Part shown: positions 1 to 5,758 of the stretch, piece by piece
Layout: the number at the start of each line of letters is the position of its first letter
Numbering within the stretch: position 1 is the first letter of the stretch
Origin: Candidatus Sumerlaeota bacterium
GTDB taxonomy: Bacteria > Sumerlaeota > Sumerlaeia > MWCT01
Direction: 5' to 3'
DNA length: 6,113 nt
Assembly: GCA_026398545.1 (NCBI GenBank)
Contig: JAPLSR010000014.1
Coordinates: forward strand, 1-6,113
Notes under the pieces: generated by a model
Seen by the model: the letters and a program-made list of their open reading frames with translations, nothing else
Database searches by the model: none
Told to the model about the DNA's origin: nothing
Translations under genes and position numbers: made by a program

Positions 1-179
1 GCGTAATCGGCAAGGAGCCCTCGCAGTTCCCGCTTGAAGTCCGGGTCCTTTTTGAGGTGGTTATATTCCCGCTCAAGTTCAATGAGGGCGCACATCAGCG
101 TTTCGGGGACATAGCGCCCGCCGAAGGGACCGTAATGACCGGAACTGTCCGGCAGGGGAAATGGGATTCGTCTCGTCAT
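1..179 (-). CDS. trpB: Tryptophan synthase beta chain, N-terminal fragment (cut by window edge)
   Basis: TrpB joins indole (from TrpA) with L-serine, using pyridoxal phosphate, to make L-tryptophan in the cytoplasm. Only the first 59 codons are in the window, so the PLP lysine is not visible. Seen: the family's N-terminal signature, GHYGPFGGRYVPETLM, at about residues 14-29, followed by the helix with LIELEREY and the KKDPDF segment, ending in LLADYA just where TrpB1 proteins continue toward the GRPTPL region. The ATG at 179 sits 14 bases after the stop of the TrpF fusion; a weak GGAT (187-190) is the only ribosome-site candidate, so translation coupled to the upstream gene is plausible. The order trpF-trpB is a normal piece of a tryptophan operon; trpA may follow outside the window. 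The motif resembles the common TrpB1 type rather than TrpB2. Confidence 0.95.
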   Translation of the reverse strand, partial: MTRRIPFPLPDSSGHYGPFGGRYVPETLMCALIELEREYNHLKKDPDFKRELRGLLADY

Positions 180-193
180 GATTGTATCCAGAT

Positions 194-1492
194 TCAGGAT
201 GGGATGTCCCTCACGGCGCGGATGAACGCCCTGATTTTTTCATAGTCCTTTTTTCCCGGGGCGCTCTCAACACCGCTGGAGACATCAACGCCATATGGGT
301 TGACAGCCCGAATCACCTCGGAAACATTTTCCGGCGTCAGCCCACCCGCAAGAATGATGCGATGTTTGGAGACATAAGGAGCAAGCAGGGCAACGTCAAT
401 CCTTTTCCCCGTGCCGCCATAATGCTCAGGATGCCAGGCGTCGCACAGCCATGCCCAGGCGTCTCCGCGCCCCAGCGCCTCAAGGTTCTCCGCACCCTTT
501 ATGCGGATAGTCCTGATGATGCGGCAGGGTGCGAGCCTTGAGAAATAATCCGGCGGTTCATCGCCATGAATCTGTGCGGCATAAAGTCCAAGCCGGCGAT
601 AATATTCCACGACCGTTTCCGGTTTTTCGTTCACGAAGACGCCGACTGCCCGAGGTTCGGGAAAACCGCTCCGCCGGAGGAAGTTCATTATTTCAACGGC
701 TTGTTCAAGGGTCACGTATCGCGGGCTGTGCGGATAAAACACAAACCCGATGAAATCCGCGCCGGCATTGAGCGCCGCCAGCGCGTCCCCGCCATTCGTC
801 ATCCCGCAGATTTTAATTTTTATGGGAATCGTCAGCAAATTACGGCGGCTTCGGGTTCGTTCACGATAAAGGCGTTCGGTGAAGCCGCCTTCTTCAAGAA
901 ACATTTGTTCGAGTCTCCGCAATTGTCGTCCCAGGAGGAAACTCGCCTGATTGATCAGACAGATAATCGTGTTGGCCGCCGCCTCGGCGGAGGCTGTGCC
1001 AATGTTGTAAGGGTCGGACTTGTCCGACTTGTCCGACCTGTCGGACCTGTCGGAGCGATATTTTCCTCTCACAGCCAGGACTTCCGGCGAATCTTTGGGC
1101 CAAATCTGTAACCCTCTCTGGCGAAGGAAATCTTCATAGTCGAGGAGAAGTTCTTCAAGGCTCGCCCATGCCACGCCGGTCAGTTTGAGTTCGGACTTCT
1201 TCGAGGTTGCGGAGGCCATGCTGCCTTCCGCGATGTTTTGCACCCCGCTACGCGCGGCTTGTATCATCTGGTCGCGGGTGCGGGAATGTTTATCAACGAA
1301 ACGGCTGCAAAAGATTGCCGTGGCATCATAGACCAGCTGGGCGGTTTGGAAGCTGCGCAGCTTGCGGTAGCCGCCATGCTGCGGAATCAGGCGGCGGCGT
1401 TTTTTGCTGGTGTCGGACAAGTCGGACAGGTTGGACAAGTCGGACATGTCGGACGGGTCAGACTGGTCGGACTTCTCAGTGTTTTGGGGCAT
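194..1492 (-). CDS. trpF: In-frame fusion: four helix bundle suffix protein + phosphoribosylanthranilate isomerase (TrpF)
   Basis: A single 432-residue open frame holds two unrelated proteins. Residues 1-29 are a low-complexity Ser-Asp-X tail. Residues 40-128 are a four helix bundle of the 23S rRNA intervening-sequence (S23) type, with the family motif RSGVQNIAEG (81-90) followed by SKKSELKL and the LEELLLDYEDFLRQRG helix. Residues 147-161 are a second Ser-Asp-X linker. Residues 165-213 match the 'suffix' domain, which ends in EEGGFTERLYRERT. From residue 224 a complete TrpF (beta-alpha barrel, about 209 residues) follows: KIKICGM with the general-base Cys229, FYPHSPRYV, QIHGDEPP, the catalytic Asp351 in LCDAW, GGTGK (359-363), and the phosphate-binding LAGGLTPENV and GVDVSSGVE. 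TrpF converts phosphoribosylanthranilate to CdRP in tryptophan synthesis, which agrees with trpB immediately downstream. All TrpF key residues are intact, so this half should be active; the role of the four-helix part is unknown. The ATG at 1492 follows a weak GGA about 8 bases upstream. No internal ATG could start an intact TrpF: only TTG (836-838) or CTG (833-835), without a visible ribosome site. A sequencing error removing a stop between two genes cannot be excluded. Confidence 0.9.
   Translation of the reverse strand: MPQNTEKSDQSDPSDMSDLSNLSDLSDTSKKRRRLIPQHGGYRKLRSFQTAQLVYDATAIFCSRFVDKHSRTRDQMIQAARSGVQNIAEGSMASATSKKSELKLTGVAWASLEELLLDYEDFLRQRGLQIWPKDSPEVLAVRGKYRSDRSDRSDKSDKSDPYNIGTASAEAAANTIICLINQASFLLGRQLRRLEQMFLEEGGFTERLYRERTRSRRNLLTIPIKIKICGMTNGGDALAALNAGADFIGFVFYPHSPRYVTLEQAVEIMNFLRRSGFPEPRAVGVFVNEKPETVVEYYRRLGLYAAQIHGDEPPDYFSRLAPCRIIRTIRIKGAENLEALGRGDAWAWLCDAWHPEHYGGTGKRIDVALLAPYVSKHRIILAGGLTPENVSEVIRAVNPYGVDVSSGVESAPGKKDYEKIRAFIRAVRDIPS
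1013..1057 (-). repeat. Tandem 9-base repeat array 1 (five units, mixed orientation core)
   Basis: On the plus strand the units are GTCGGACTT, GTCCGACTT, GTCCGACCT, GTCGGACCT and a degenerate GTCGGAGCG. The 7-base core GTC-C/G-GAC is a palindrome apart from its centre, and both centre bases occur here. On the coding (minus) strand each unit reads Ser-Asp-Arg/Lys, giving RSDRSDKSDKSDP at residues 146-161 of the fusion protein, in the linker between the four helix bundle and its suffix domain. Neighbouring units of opposite centre (1 with 2, 3 with 4) could pair as 5-base stems with 6-base loops. Confidence 0.95.
1412..1474 (-). repeat. Tandem 9-base repeat array 2 (seven units, single orientation)
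   Basis: Seven consecutive 9-base units with plus-strand core GTCGGAC followed by two variable bases (AA, AG, AA, AT, GG, TG, TT). The third unit has GTTGGAC and the sixth has GTCAGAC. On the coding strand they read Ser-Asp/Asn-X at the N-terminus of the fusion protein (about residues 8-28, KSDQSDPSDMSDLSNLSDLS). The unit is the same as in array 1 about 400 bases away, but here all cores have the same centre base. Confidence 0.95.
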
Positions 1493-1557
1493 TTTCTTAT
1501 CCGTTTAAATCTTGTCGCAGGTCTTCATGGCATGGGATTGAAAGCCGGGTCAAGGGG

Positions 1558-2472
1558 TTACCTGCTTCGCTTCCGCACGGTTTCTATGAAGGCGAGAATT
1601 GCCTCCAGCTTGCCGCGCGCCTCCAGTTTTTCTGGATAGCCGTCCATCAGGCTGACCTGGTAATACATGTCGCGTGCGGGAATGGCGAAATTTTCAAAGA
1701 TGCCCCATTCAAAACCGATTCGCTCGGGCGGCATCCATGTCACGTATTCCCGTGCGAGGGTAAAATAAAAATCTGCAAGATGAATCTTGTGGGAAGGGAG
1801 ATTTTTGCTCTGTTCATGCTCCTTTATGATTGCCCTCCATTTCTCAACGGCGCGTTTTGTGCCATCCTGCAGAAGATGGCGGTAATCCTGGAGAAAAACG
1901 GCATAGTCAACCTCCGCCTTTTCCTTTTCAAGGCGCGCAAGTGGTTCCGTGTCCTGCCCGGCGCATCTTGCTATCAGTGTGTCCAGCGAGGCAAGTTTCG
2001 CCTCATATTCCTGCATGTATTCCTCGGCGTTTTTTGCATGGATGTTGAATGTGGCGATGGTCTCAAAATTCTTTGCGATGGCAAGGCGCTCCTCCGCAAG
2101 GGAGGACATCTCGCCGTTCATGGCGGTGACCTGGAGGTAGTGATGCGATGCCTGGGTATAATCGCCAAGTCTTTCATACAGCCGCGCCCGCATGAAGGTC
2201 AGCGCCTCTGTGAAGCGACCCGGATACAGCCTCTCATAGTTTGCCAGGCGGACAAGGGAACTCTTATAGATATTCTGTCCGGAGATGTCCACCGGATATG
2301 GGAAGCGATATATGTCGGTTGAGAGTGCGCGCTGGCAATCCGCCATTATGGTGAGGAGGTTTTCATAAGGATGCGGGGCTGGCTTATGAGGCAGGGAGGA
2401 GCAACCCCACATGAAAACAGACAGGCATACTGTCAAAAAGACCCTTACTGAAATGGTGGAAAGATATTTCAT
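1558..2472 (-). CDS. Predicted lipoprotein with helical (TPR-like) repeats, function unknown
   Basis: A 304-residue protein that I cannot name. The N-terminus (MKYL..R10, hydrophobic VFLTVCLSVFMWG, Cys24 then SSLPHKP) looks like a lipoprotein signal with lipidation at Cys24. Gly at -1 is canonical but Met/Trp at -3/-2 make the lipobox imperfect, so a type I signal is a lesser alternative. The mature part is almost wholly alpha-helical: residues about 86-116 (RFTEALTFMRARLYERLGDY then TQASHHYLQV) resemble one TPR hairpin, and 147-215 is rich in Glu/Lys/Leu and may form a coiled coil. Start choice: the open frame extends to an ATG at 2580, but that would overlap the upstream gene and bury the signal peptide, so the ATG at 2472 is preferred although no good Shine-Dalgarno precedes it. 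It lies 71 bases after the exported TPR protein gene, suggesting a shared envelope task such as assembly or scaffolding; this is inference. Confidence 0.8.
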   Translation of the reverse strand: MKYLSTISVRVFLTVCLSVFMWGCSSLPHKPAPHPYENLLTIMADCQRALSTDIYRFPYPVDISGQNIYKSSLVRLANYERLYPGRFTEALTFMRARLYERLGDYTQASHHYLQVTAMNGEMSSLAEERLAIAKNFETIATFNIHAKNAEEYMQEYEAKLASLDTLIARCAGQDTEPLARLEKEKAEVDYAVFLQDYRHLLQDGTKRAVEKWRAIIKEHEQSKNLPSHKIHLADFYFTLAREYVTWMPPERIGFEWGIFENFAIPARDMYYQVSLMDGYPEKLEARGKLEAILAFIETVRKRSR

Positions 2473-2543
2473 GTTTATGAGTGGTTCAGGAGAGGTTTCA
2501 TGAGATGACCTGATGTCCGTAGCTCTTTCTATCCCGTCATGTG

Positions 2544-4427
2544 TTATTGTATTTTCGGAGCGACAGGTTTTCCGCCGCATTCTTTAATCCAGTCATTGAC
2601 CTTTTCAAAATCCTCGCCGCCGAGTTCAATGTATTTAGTATATTGTGCAATCGCCTTTTTTGTTTCCTTCAATTTTGTTTGATACATAATGCCCAGACCA
2701 AGATAATACTTGGGATTTTTGGGGTCGAGTCTCTGGGCGATATGAAAATTATCCTCCGCATCTTTAAAATTGACCAATTTGGAGTGAGCCTGGGCGATGA
2801 GGTAATACGATTCAGCATAGTCCGGCTGGTATTTGAGCGCCTCATTAAAGTCGGCGAGGGCGATGCGGGGGCTATCGAGGATAAGATTCAGCTCCCCCCT
2901 CTGGTTCATCGCCTCGATGAGGAGGGTCATATTCTCTGTCATGTTGAGATGTCCCTTTTCCGTGAGACGCTGGACGACATTATCAAAGAGAGACCGCGCC
3001 TTCACATAATCCTTGTCATCCTTATAAAGGGCGCCGGAGAGGATTGTTGCCTCGATATGGTCGGCGTTGGTCAGGAAGACCTGGTCAAGGTATTCCCGAG
3101 CCTTTGCGGGCTTTTCAAGCTTTTTATATGCCCTTGTCAGACCGAGGTAGGCGCGGTATTTTTCCTTGCTCAATTCCCGCGCCTTATCATAGTATGTTAT
3201 GGCTTGGTCATATTTTCCACCGTTGAGAAAATAATCCCCCATGGCGCAGAGGGCGTCATAATTGTTAGGATTCAGGAGCAGCTCACGCTCGAAGGCATCC
3301 TTTGCCTCCTCATATTTTTTCTGCCTCAGATAGCACATCCCGAGATAGTAATGAACATCCGTGATTTTTGAGTTCATGTTGTTCAATTCTCTGCATTGTT
3401 TCACGGCTTCATCGATATGGTTGTTATCATAATAAAGAAGGACAAGTGCGAAGCGGGCGTTTGTGGAATATGGGTCAGTTTCCAGTGCGGTGTTCAGGAG
3501 TTCCAGCCTTTTGTCAAAATCTGTGGGGGGTGCCTGCGCGGCGAGATTCAGGTAAGCCTCAATAATTCTCTGCTTGGTGTCGGGGTAATTGACGGGGTCA
3601 AGTTCCAGAACTTTTTTGTGCTGTTTGATGGCGTCGGCGTAATTTTTTTCCTGCTCCATAAGGGTGGCGACCTTGCGGTGGTAGCGCGCCTTCTCCTCCC
3701 TGGTCAGATTATTTTCGCCGGCGTCGAGCCCTCGCAGGTAATTGTCAATTGCGAGGGTATTGTTTTTTGTGGAGCCGGATAAAATGTCCGCATACATAAA
3801 ATACGCCTCATAGGCGCCGTCAGAGATGCTGATGGCGCTTTTCAGGGCATCAAGCGCCTTGAGGTCGTCCACGACATTTTTATATTCAAGGGCACGCCTG
3901 TAATACAGATGGGCAATTTTATCCTTGACCGGTTTGGCGAGGGCGGCGTTGGGAAGGGTGGCAAGAATCTGATTGAGGAGTTTTTCCGCGCCATCAAAGT
4001 CCTTCAGGTCCATGAGGCGCTCCGCCTGTTTTATCTGCTGACCAAAGCGCCGCGTGACCTCATCCTCCTGAATCTTCTGGATACTGGCAATCTTTTTTTT
4101 GATGGATTCTGTGTTCTGTCCGGTCTTCAGCGCCGCCTGGTAATAACTCAGCGCCTCATCATAGTGCTTGTCCTCGAGGGCAATGTCCCCAAGCACCTCA
4201 TTTTGTGAGAGGGTGGCTTGGCGCTCAATCTTGTCGATATTGCGACGAAGGATGTTGAGGGACATGGTGGGTGTCAGGATGGTAACACTTTCCTCGTCCT
4301 CCTTAAGGATACGTCCCTCCACATGTTTACCATTCTTCATGAGGATGGTATCCCCGAAAACAAGAGTTGCCATTAAGGCGTAGATGGCAAGACAGAGATA
4401 CATTTTATGGGAATAATGCCCGGACAT
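2544..4427 (-). CDS. Exported tetratricopeptide-repeat protein
   Basis: A 627-residue protein with a signal peptide (hydrophobic stretch from about 9 to 25, probable cleavage after VFG25), so it is expected in the periplasm or on the envelope. Residues 26-66 (DTILMKNGKHVEGRILKEDE onward to DKIE) form a short beta-rich module of the type D-x-I-x-L-K-N-G-x-x-x-x-G, often found at the start of exported proteins. From about residue 77 to 605 it is a long series of TPRs, for example VLGDIALEDKHYDEALSYYQ (78-97), AEKLLNQIL, HRKVATLMEQEKNYADAIKQ (250-269), HYYLGMCYLRQKKYEEAKDA (359-378), ALCAMGDYFLNGGKYDQAIT (392-411), YYLIAQAHSKLVNFKDAEDN (541-560) and YYLGLGIMYQTKLKETKKAI. TPR solenoids bind proteins; the partner is unknown. 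The ATG at 4427 is the farthest in-frame start and puts a G-rich stretch (GGGG AATAT..) about 12 bases upstream; Met9 is a possible alternative. A strong promoter lies 78 bases upstream. Confidence 0.93.
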   Translation of the reverse strand: MSGHYSHKMYLCLAIYALMATLVFGDTILMKNGKHVEGRILKEDEESVTILTPTMSLNILRRNIDKIERQATLSQNEVLGDIALEDKHYDEALSYYQAALKTGQNTESIKKKIASIQKIQEDEVTRRFGQQIKQAERLMDLKDFDGAEKLLNQILATLPNAALAKPVKDKIAHLYYRRALEYKNVVDDLKALDALKSAISISDGAYEAYFMYADILSGSTKNNTLAIDNYLRGLDAGENNLTREEKARYHRKVATLMEQEKNYADAIKQHKKVLELDPVNYPDTKQRIIEAYLNLAAQAPPTDFDKRLELLNTALETDPYSTNARFALVLLYYDNNHIDEAVKQCRELNNMNSKITDVHYYLGMCYLRQKKYEEAKDAFERELLLNPNNYDALCAMGDYFLNGGKYDQAITYYDKARELSKEKYRAYLGLTRAYKKLEKPAKAREYLDQVFLTNADHIEATILSGALYKDDKDYVKARSLFDNVVQRLTEKGHLNMTENMTLLIEAMNQRGELNLILDSPRIALADFNEALKYQPDYAESYYLIAQAHSKLVNFKDAEDNFHIAQRLDPKNPKYYLGLGIMYQTKLKETKKAIAQYTKYIELGGEDFEKVNDWIKECGGKPVAPKIQ

Positions 4428-4495
4428 CTAAGATATATTCCCCACTCCCCCGGATGGCACCAAATATGATTAGCCTTCTTTTCCGACTCAAAACT

Positions 4496-4527
4496 TCATA
4501 AGTTAATATATATGAAAAATCATAAGT
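4496..4527 (-). repeat. 8-base direct repeat ACTTATGA bracketing the -10 region
   Basis: The minus-strand octamer ACTTATGA occurs twice, at 4520-4527 and 4496-4503, starting exactly 24 bases apart. The first copy overlaps the last base of the -35 and the spacer; the second covers the expected transcription start. Position over a promoter suggests an operator half-site pair, but in AT-rich DNA chance recurrence is possible. Confidence 0.4.
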
Positions 4528-4532
4528 GTCAA
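4505..4532 (-). promoter_or_regulatory. Sigma70-type promoter for the TPR gene and following genes
   Basis: Read on the minus strand: a perfect -35 TTGACA (4527-4532), a 16-base AT-rich spacer and a -10 TATATT (4505-4510, five of six consensus bases). The predicted start is near 4498, giving a leader of about 70 bases before the ATG at 4427. It lies in the 150-base gap between rnhB and the TPR gene, the largest gap in the window, and is the only strong promoter seen upstream of the TPR, lipoprotein, four-helix/TrpF and TrpB genes. Confidence 0.7.
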
Positions 4533-4577
4533 CCATATTCCAATTTTTCTATTGCGTTTGCCCCTAGGCTCCGAATC

Positions 4578-5195
4578 CTAAAAAATGTCCCGCCCTGTCA
4601 CCCCTTTGAAGGTGAGACGGTGAATTTCGCACGGTCCGGACTTCGCCAGCGCCTCCATATGTTCCCTTGTCCCATATCCCTTGTTCCGGGCAAAATTGTA
4701 CTGGGGGAAGCGCTCGTGATATTCCATCATCAGCCTGTCCCGCGTGACCTTGGCAATCATTGAAGCCGCCGCAATGGCATGTGATATTGCATCCCCGCGG
4801 ACAAAAAACTTGAGCGGCGCCTGAACCCTTTTCAAATTCAGATAATCGGTGATAATCAGGTCTGGTTTTGCGACAAGCCTGCTCAGCGCCGCCTTTGCCG
4901 CCTTATGTGTCGCCGCAAGGATATTGATGCGGTCAATCGTCCCCGGACCGACAATCCCCACGCGGACCTCCACCGCCTTTGTCAGAATCACATCGTATAG
5001 CTCCTCGCGCCGCTCCGCGGACAGTGTTTTTGAATCGGCAACGCCGGGGATGGACACTCCTTTGGCGAATACAGCCGCCGCCGCCACCACAGGTCCCGCA
5101 AGAGGTCCGCGTCCCGCCTCGTCAAGCCCGCATAAAAGCCGGACCCCTTCACTGAAAAATTGCCTGTCAAACTCATACAAATCGCTTGAAGACAC
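4578..5195 (-). CDS. rnhB: Ribonuclease HII
   Basis: RNase HII cuts the RNA strand of RNA-DNA hybrids and nicks at single ribonucleotides left in DNA, starting ribonucleotide excision repair in the cytoplasm. The 205-residue length is normal for the family. Visible signatures: CGLDEAGRGPLAGPV (22-36) with Asp25, Glu26 and the GRG substrate-recognition motif (28-30); ADSKTLS (53-59); ITDYLNL with Asp117; RGDAISHAIAAASMIAKVTRD (133-153) with Asp135; and NKGYGTREH with Tyr174. Asp25, Glu26, Asp117 and Asp135 correspond at a constant offset to Asp16, Glu17, Asp108 and Asp126 of the E. coli enzyme, so the metal site is complete. The start is a GTG at 5193-5195, chosen because the family's N-terminus fits and a perfect Shine-Dalgarno lies 10 bases upstream inside the end of the preceding gene, only 2 bases away. 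Translation is probably coupled to that gene. Confidence 0.97.
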   Translation of the reverse strand: MSSSDLYEFDRQFFSEGVRLLCGLDEAGRGPLAGPVVAAAAVFAKGVSIPGVADSKTLSAERREELYDVILTKAVEVRVGIVGPGTIDRINILAATHKAAKAALSRLVAKPDLIITDYLNLKRVQAPLKFFVRGDAISHAIAAASMIAKVTRDRLMMEYHERFPQYNFARNKGYGTREHMEALAKSGPCEIHRLTFKGVTGRDIF

Positions 5196-5197
5196 CC

Positions 5198-5614
5198 CTA
5201 TTTGCTCACCTCCTCCTTGAACACAAGTTTCCCTTTCGCATCATAGCCGAAGATATAAAGAGTACGGATGCCGTTATCGTAATAGGAGAAGCGGATGGCG
5301 CCGCTCTGTTTGGCGCGGGCATTCAATTCATTATATCTCAGCATCGGCATCTGCTCCAGATTATAATCACTCAGCCTGTCCGGATTCCCCATCAACTCCT
5401 CTACAAAGGCAATCCTCATACCAAGTTTGACCTCTTTGAAATGACTGTATTTGGCGGCATCCCACCCCGTGAGAAAGCGAAAAGCCGTCCTCACGCCGAA
5501 AAAAACCACCACTGCAATGATGATAAAAATGATGCCCCGCTTGATTGCCCATGCCTCCGGAGAGGGCACCCCTTTCGCCTTCACCTTCCCCTTTCGCCTT
5601 TTCCAGAATACCAT
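5198..5614 (-). CDS. Single-pass membrane protein with BamE/SmpA-like C-terminal domain
   Basis: A 138-residue protein. The N-terminus is strongly basic (FWKRRKGKVKAK), followed by one membrane helix at about residues 27-47 (GIIFIIIAVVVFFGVRTAFRF); by the positive-inside rule the C-terminal domain should face the periplasm. Residues 58-136 have the pattern of small BamE/SmpA-like domains: KEVKLGMRIAFVEELMGNPD (x-LG-M-x-x-x-x-V-x-x-L-M-G-x-P), then IRFSYYDNGIRTLYIFGYDA and a final strand KLVFKEEV. BamE itself is a lipoprotein of the outer-membrane assembly machine; this protein has a membrane anchor instead and no lipobox, so I do not call it BamE. The open frame extends to 5860 but the ATG at 5614 is preferred because GGGAG lies 6 bases upstream and the longer version would run into the divergent gene. 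rnhB follows after 2 bases. Confidence 0.85.
   Translation of the reverse strand: MVFWKRRKGKVKAKGVPSPEAWAIKRGIIFIIIAVVVFFGVRTAFRFLTGWDAAKYSHFKEVKLGMRIAFVEELMGNPDRLSDYNLEQMPMLRYNELNARAKQSGAIRFSYYDNGIRTLYIFGYDAKGKLVFKEEVSK
5206..5214 (-). promoter_or_regulatory. Ribosome binding site for rnhB
   Basis: AGGAGGTGA on the minus strand is a full nine-base complement of the usual 16S rRNA 3' tail. It lies inside the last codons of the upstream BamE-like gene (KEEVSK-stop), 10 bases from the GTG, and supports the non-ATG start of rnhB. Confidence 0.85.
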
Positions 5615-5662
5615 TGTCTTCTCCCGAAAAAATAAAGTCTTGATGAGCGATGAATCCAGAAA

Positions 5663-5691
5663 AATATCAGATAATTTCCAAACATCGTCAA
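5663..5691 (-). promoter_or_regulatory. Candidate promoter for the BamE-like gene and rnhB
   Basis: On the minus strand: -35 TTGACG (5686-5691, five of six), a 17-base spacer and -10 GATATT (5663-5668, four of six). The predicted start near 5656 gives a leader of about 42 bases with GGGAG just before the ATG at 5614. It sits inside the divergent intergenic region; the -10 is only fair. Confidence 0.45.
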
Positions 5692-5721
5692 GATACAAAC
5701 GCATCGCCGCCAGTGTAGAAC

Positions 5722-5737
5722 TCATGTCATGTGATGA
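5722..5737 (+). promoter_or_regulatory. Imperfect palindrome, possible operator upstream of the HTH gene
   Basis: The 16-base stretch TCATGTCATGTGATGA is an imperfect palindrome (12 of 16 positions symmetric, arms TCAT/ATGA around CATG). It is 21 bases before the ATG of the helix-turn-helix gene and 108 bases from the divergent start. A self-regulated operator is one reading; the symmetry is modest. Confidence 0.25.
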
Positions 5738-5745
5738 TTGGATGC

Positions 5746-5754
5746 GGGAGGTGG
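5746..5754 (+). promoter_or_regulatory. Ribosome binding site fixing the HTH gene start
   Basis: GGGAGGTGG ends 4 bases before the ATG at 5759 (the GGAGG core is about 7 bases away). It makes this Met the start rather than the in-frame ATG at 5738, which has no such site. Confidence 0.75.
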
Positions 5755-5758
5755 AAAA

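Noticed and set aside
894..1103. 69-codon minus-strand frame overlapping the fusion gene
   Set aside because: A frame-shifted reading of the repeat and suffix region; no start site or domain of its own.
1013..1474. CRISPR array
   Set aside because: Units are 9 bases, directly abutting, without unique spacers, and keep a protein reading frame; no cas gene is present.
800..1492. Diversity-generating retroelement accessory protein (Avd), because of the shared four-helix fold
   Set aside because: No reverse transcriptase, template repeat or variable repeat is visible, and the suffix domain and Ser-Asp-X linkers match the stand-alone family better.
800..1492. Intervening sequence inside a 23S rRNA gene
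   Set aside because: The flanks are protein-coding (trpF, lipoprotein gene); no rRNA sequence is recognisable.
1493..1557. Tryptophan attenuator or leader peptide before the fusion gene
   Set aside because: Only 65 bases, no Trp codon run and no competing hairpins visible.
1207..2322. Long plus-strand open frame (371 codons) opposite the four-helix and lipoprotein genes
   Set aside because: Low-complexity Cys/Arg/Thr-rich product from reading the 9-base array on the wrong strand; no domain, and it overlaps two supported genes.
2473..2580. N-terminal extension of the lipoprotein to the ATG at 2580
   Set aside because: It would overlap the end of the TPR gene and place the signal peptide inside the protein.
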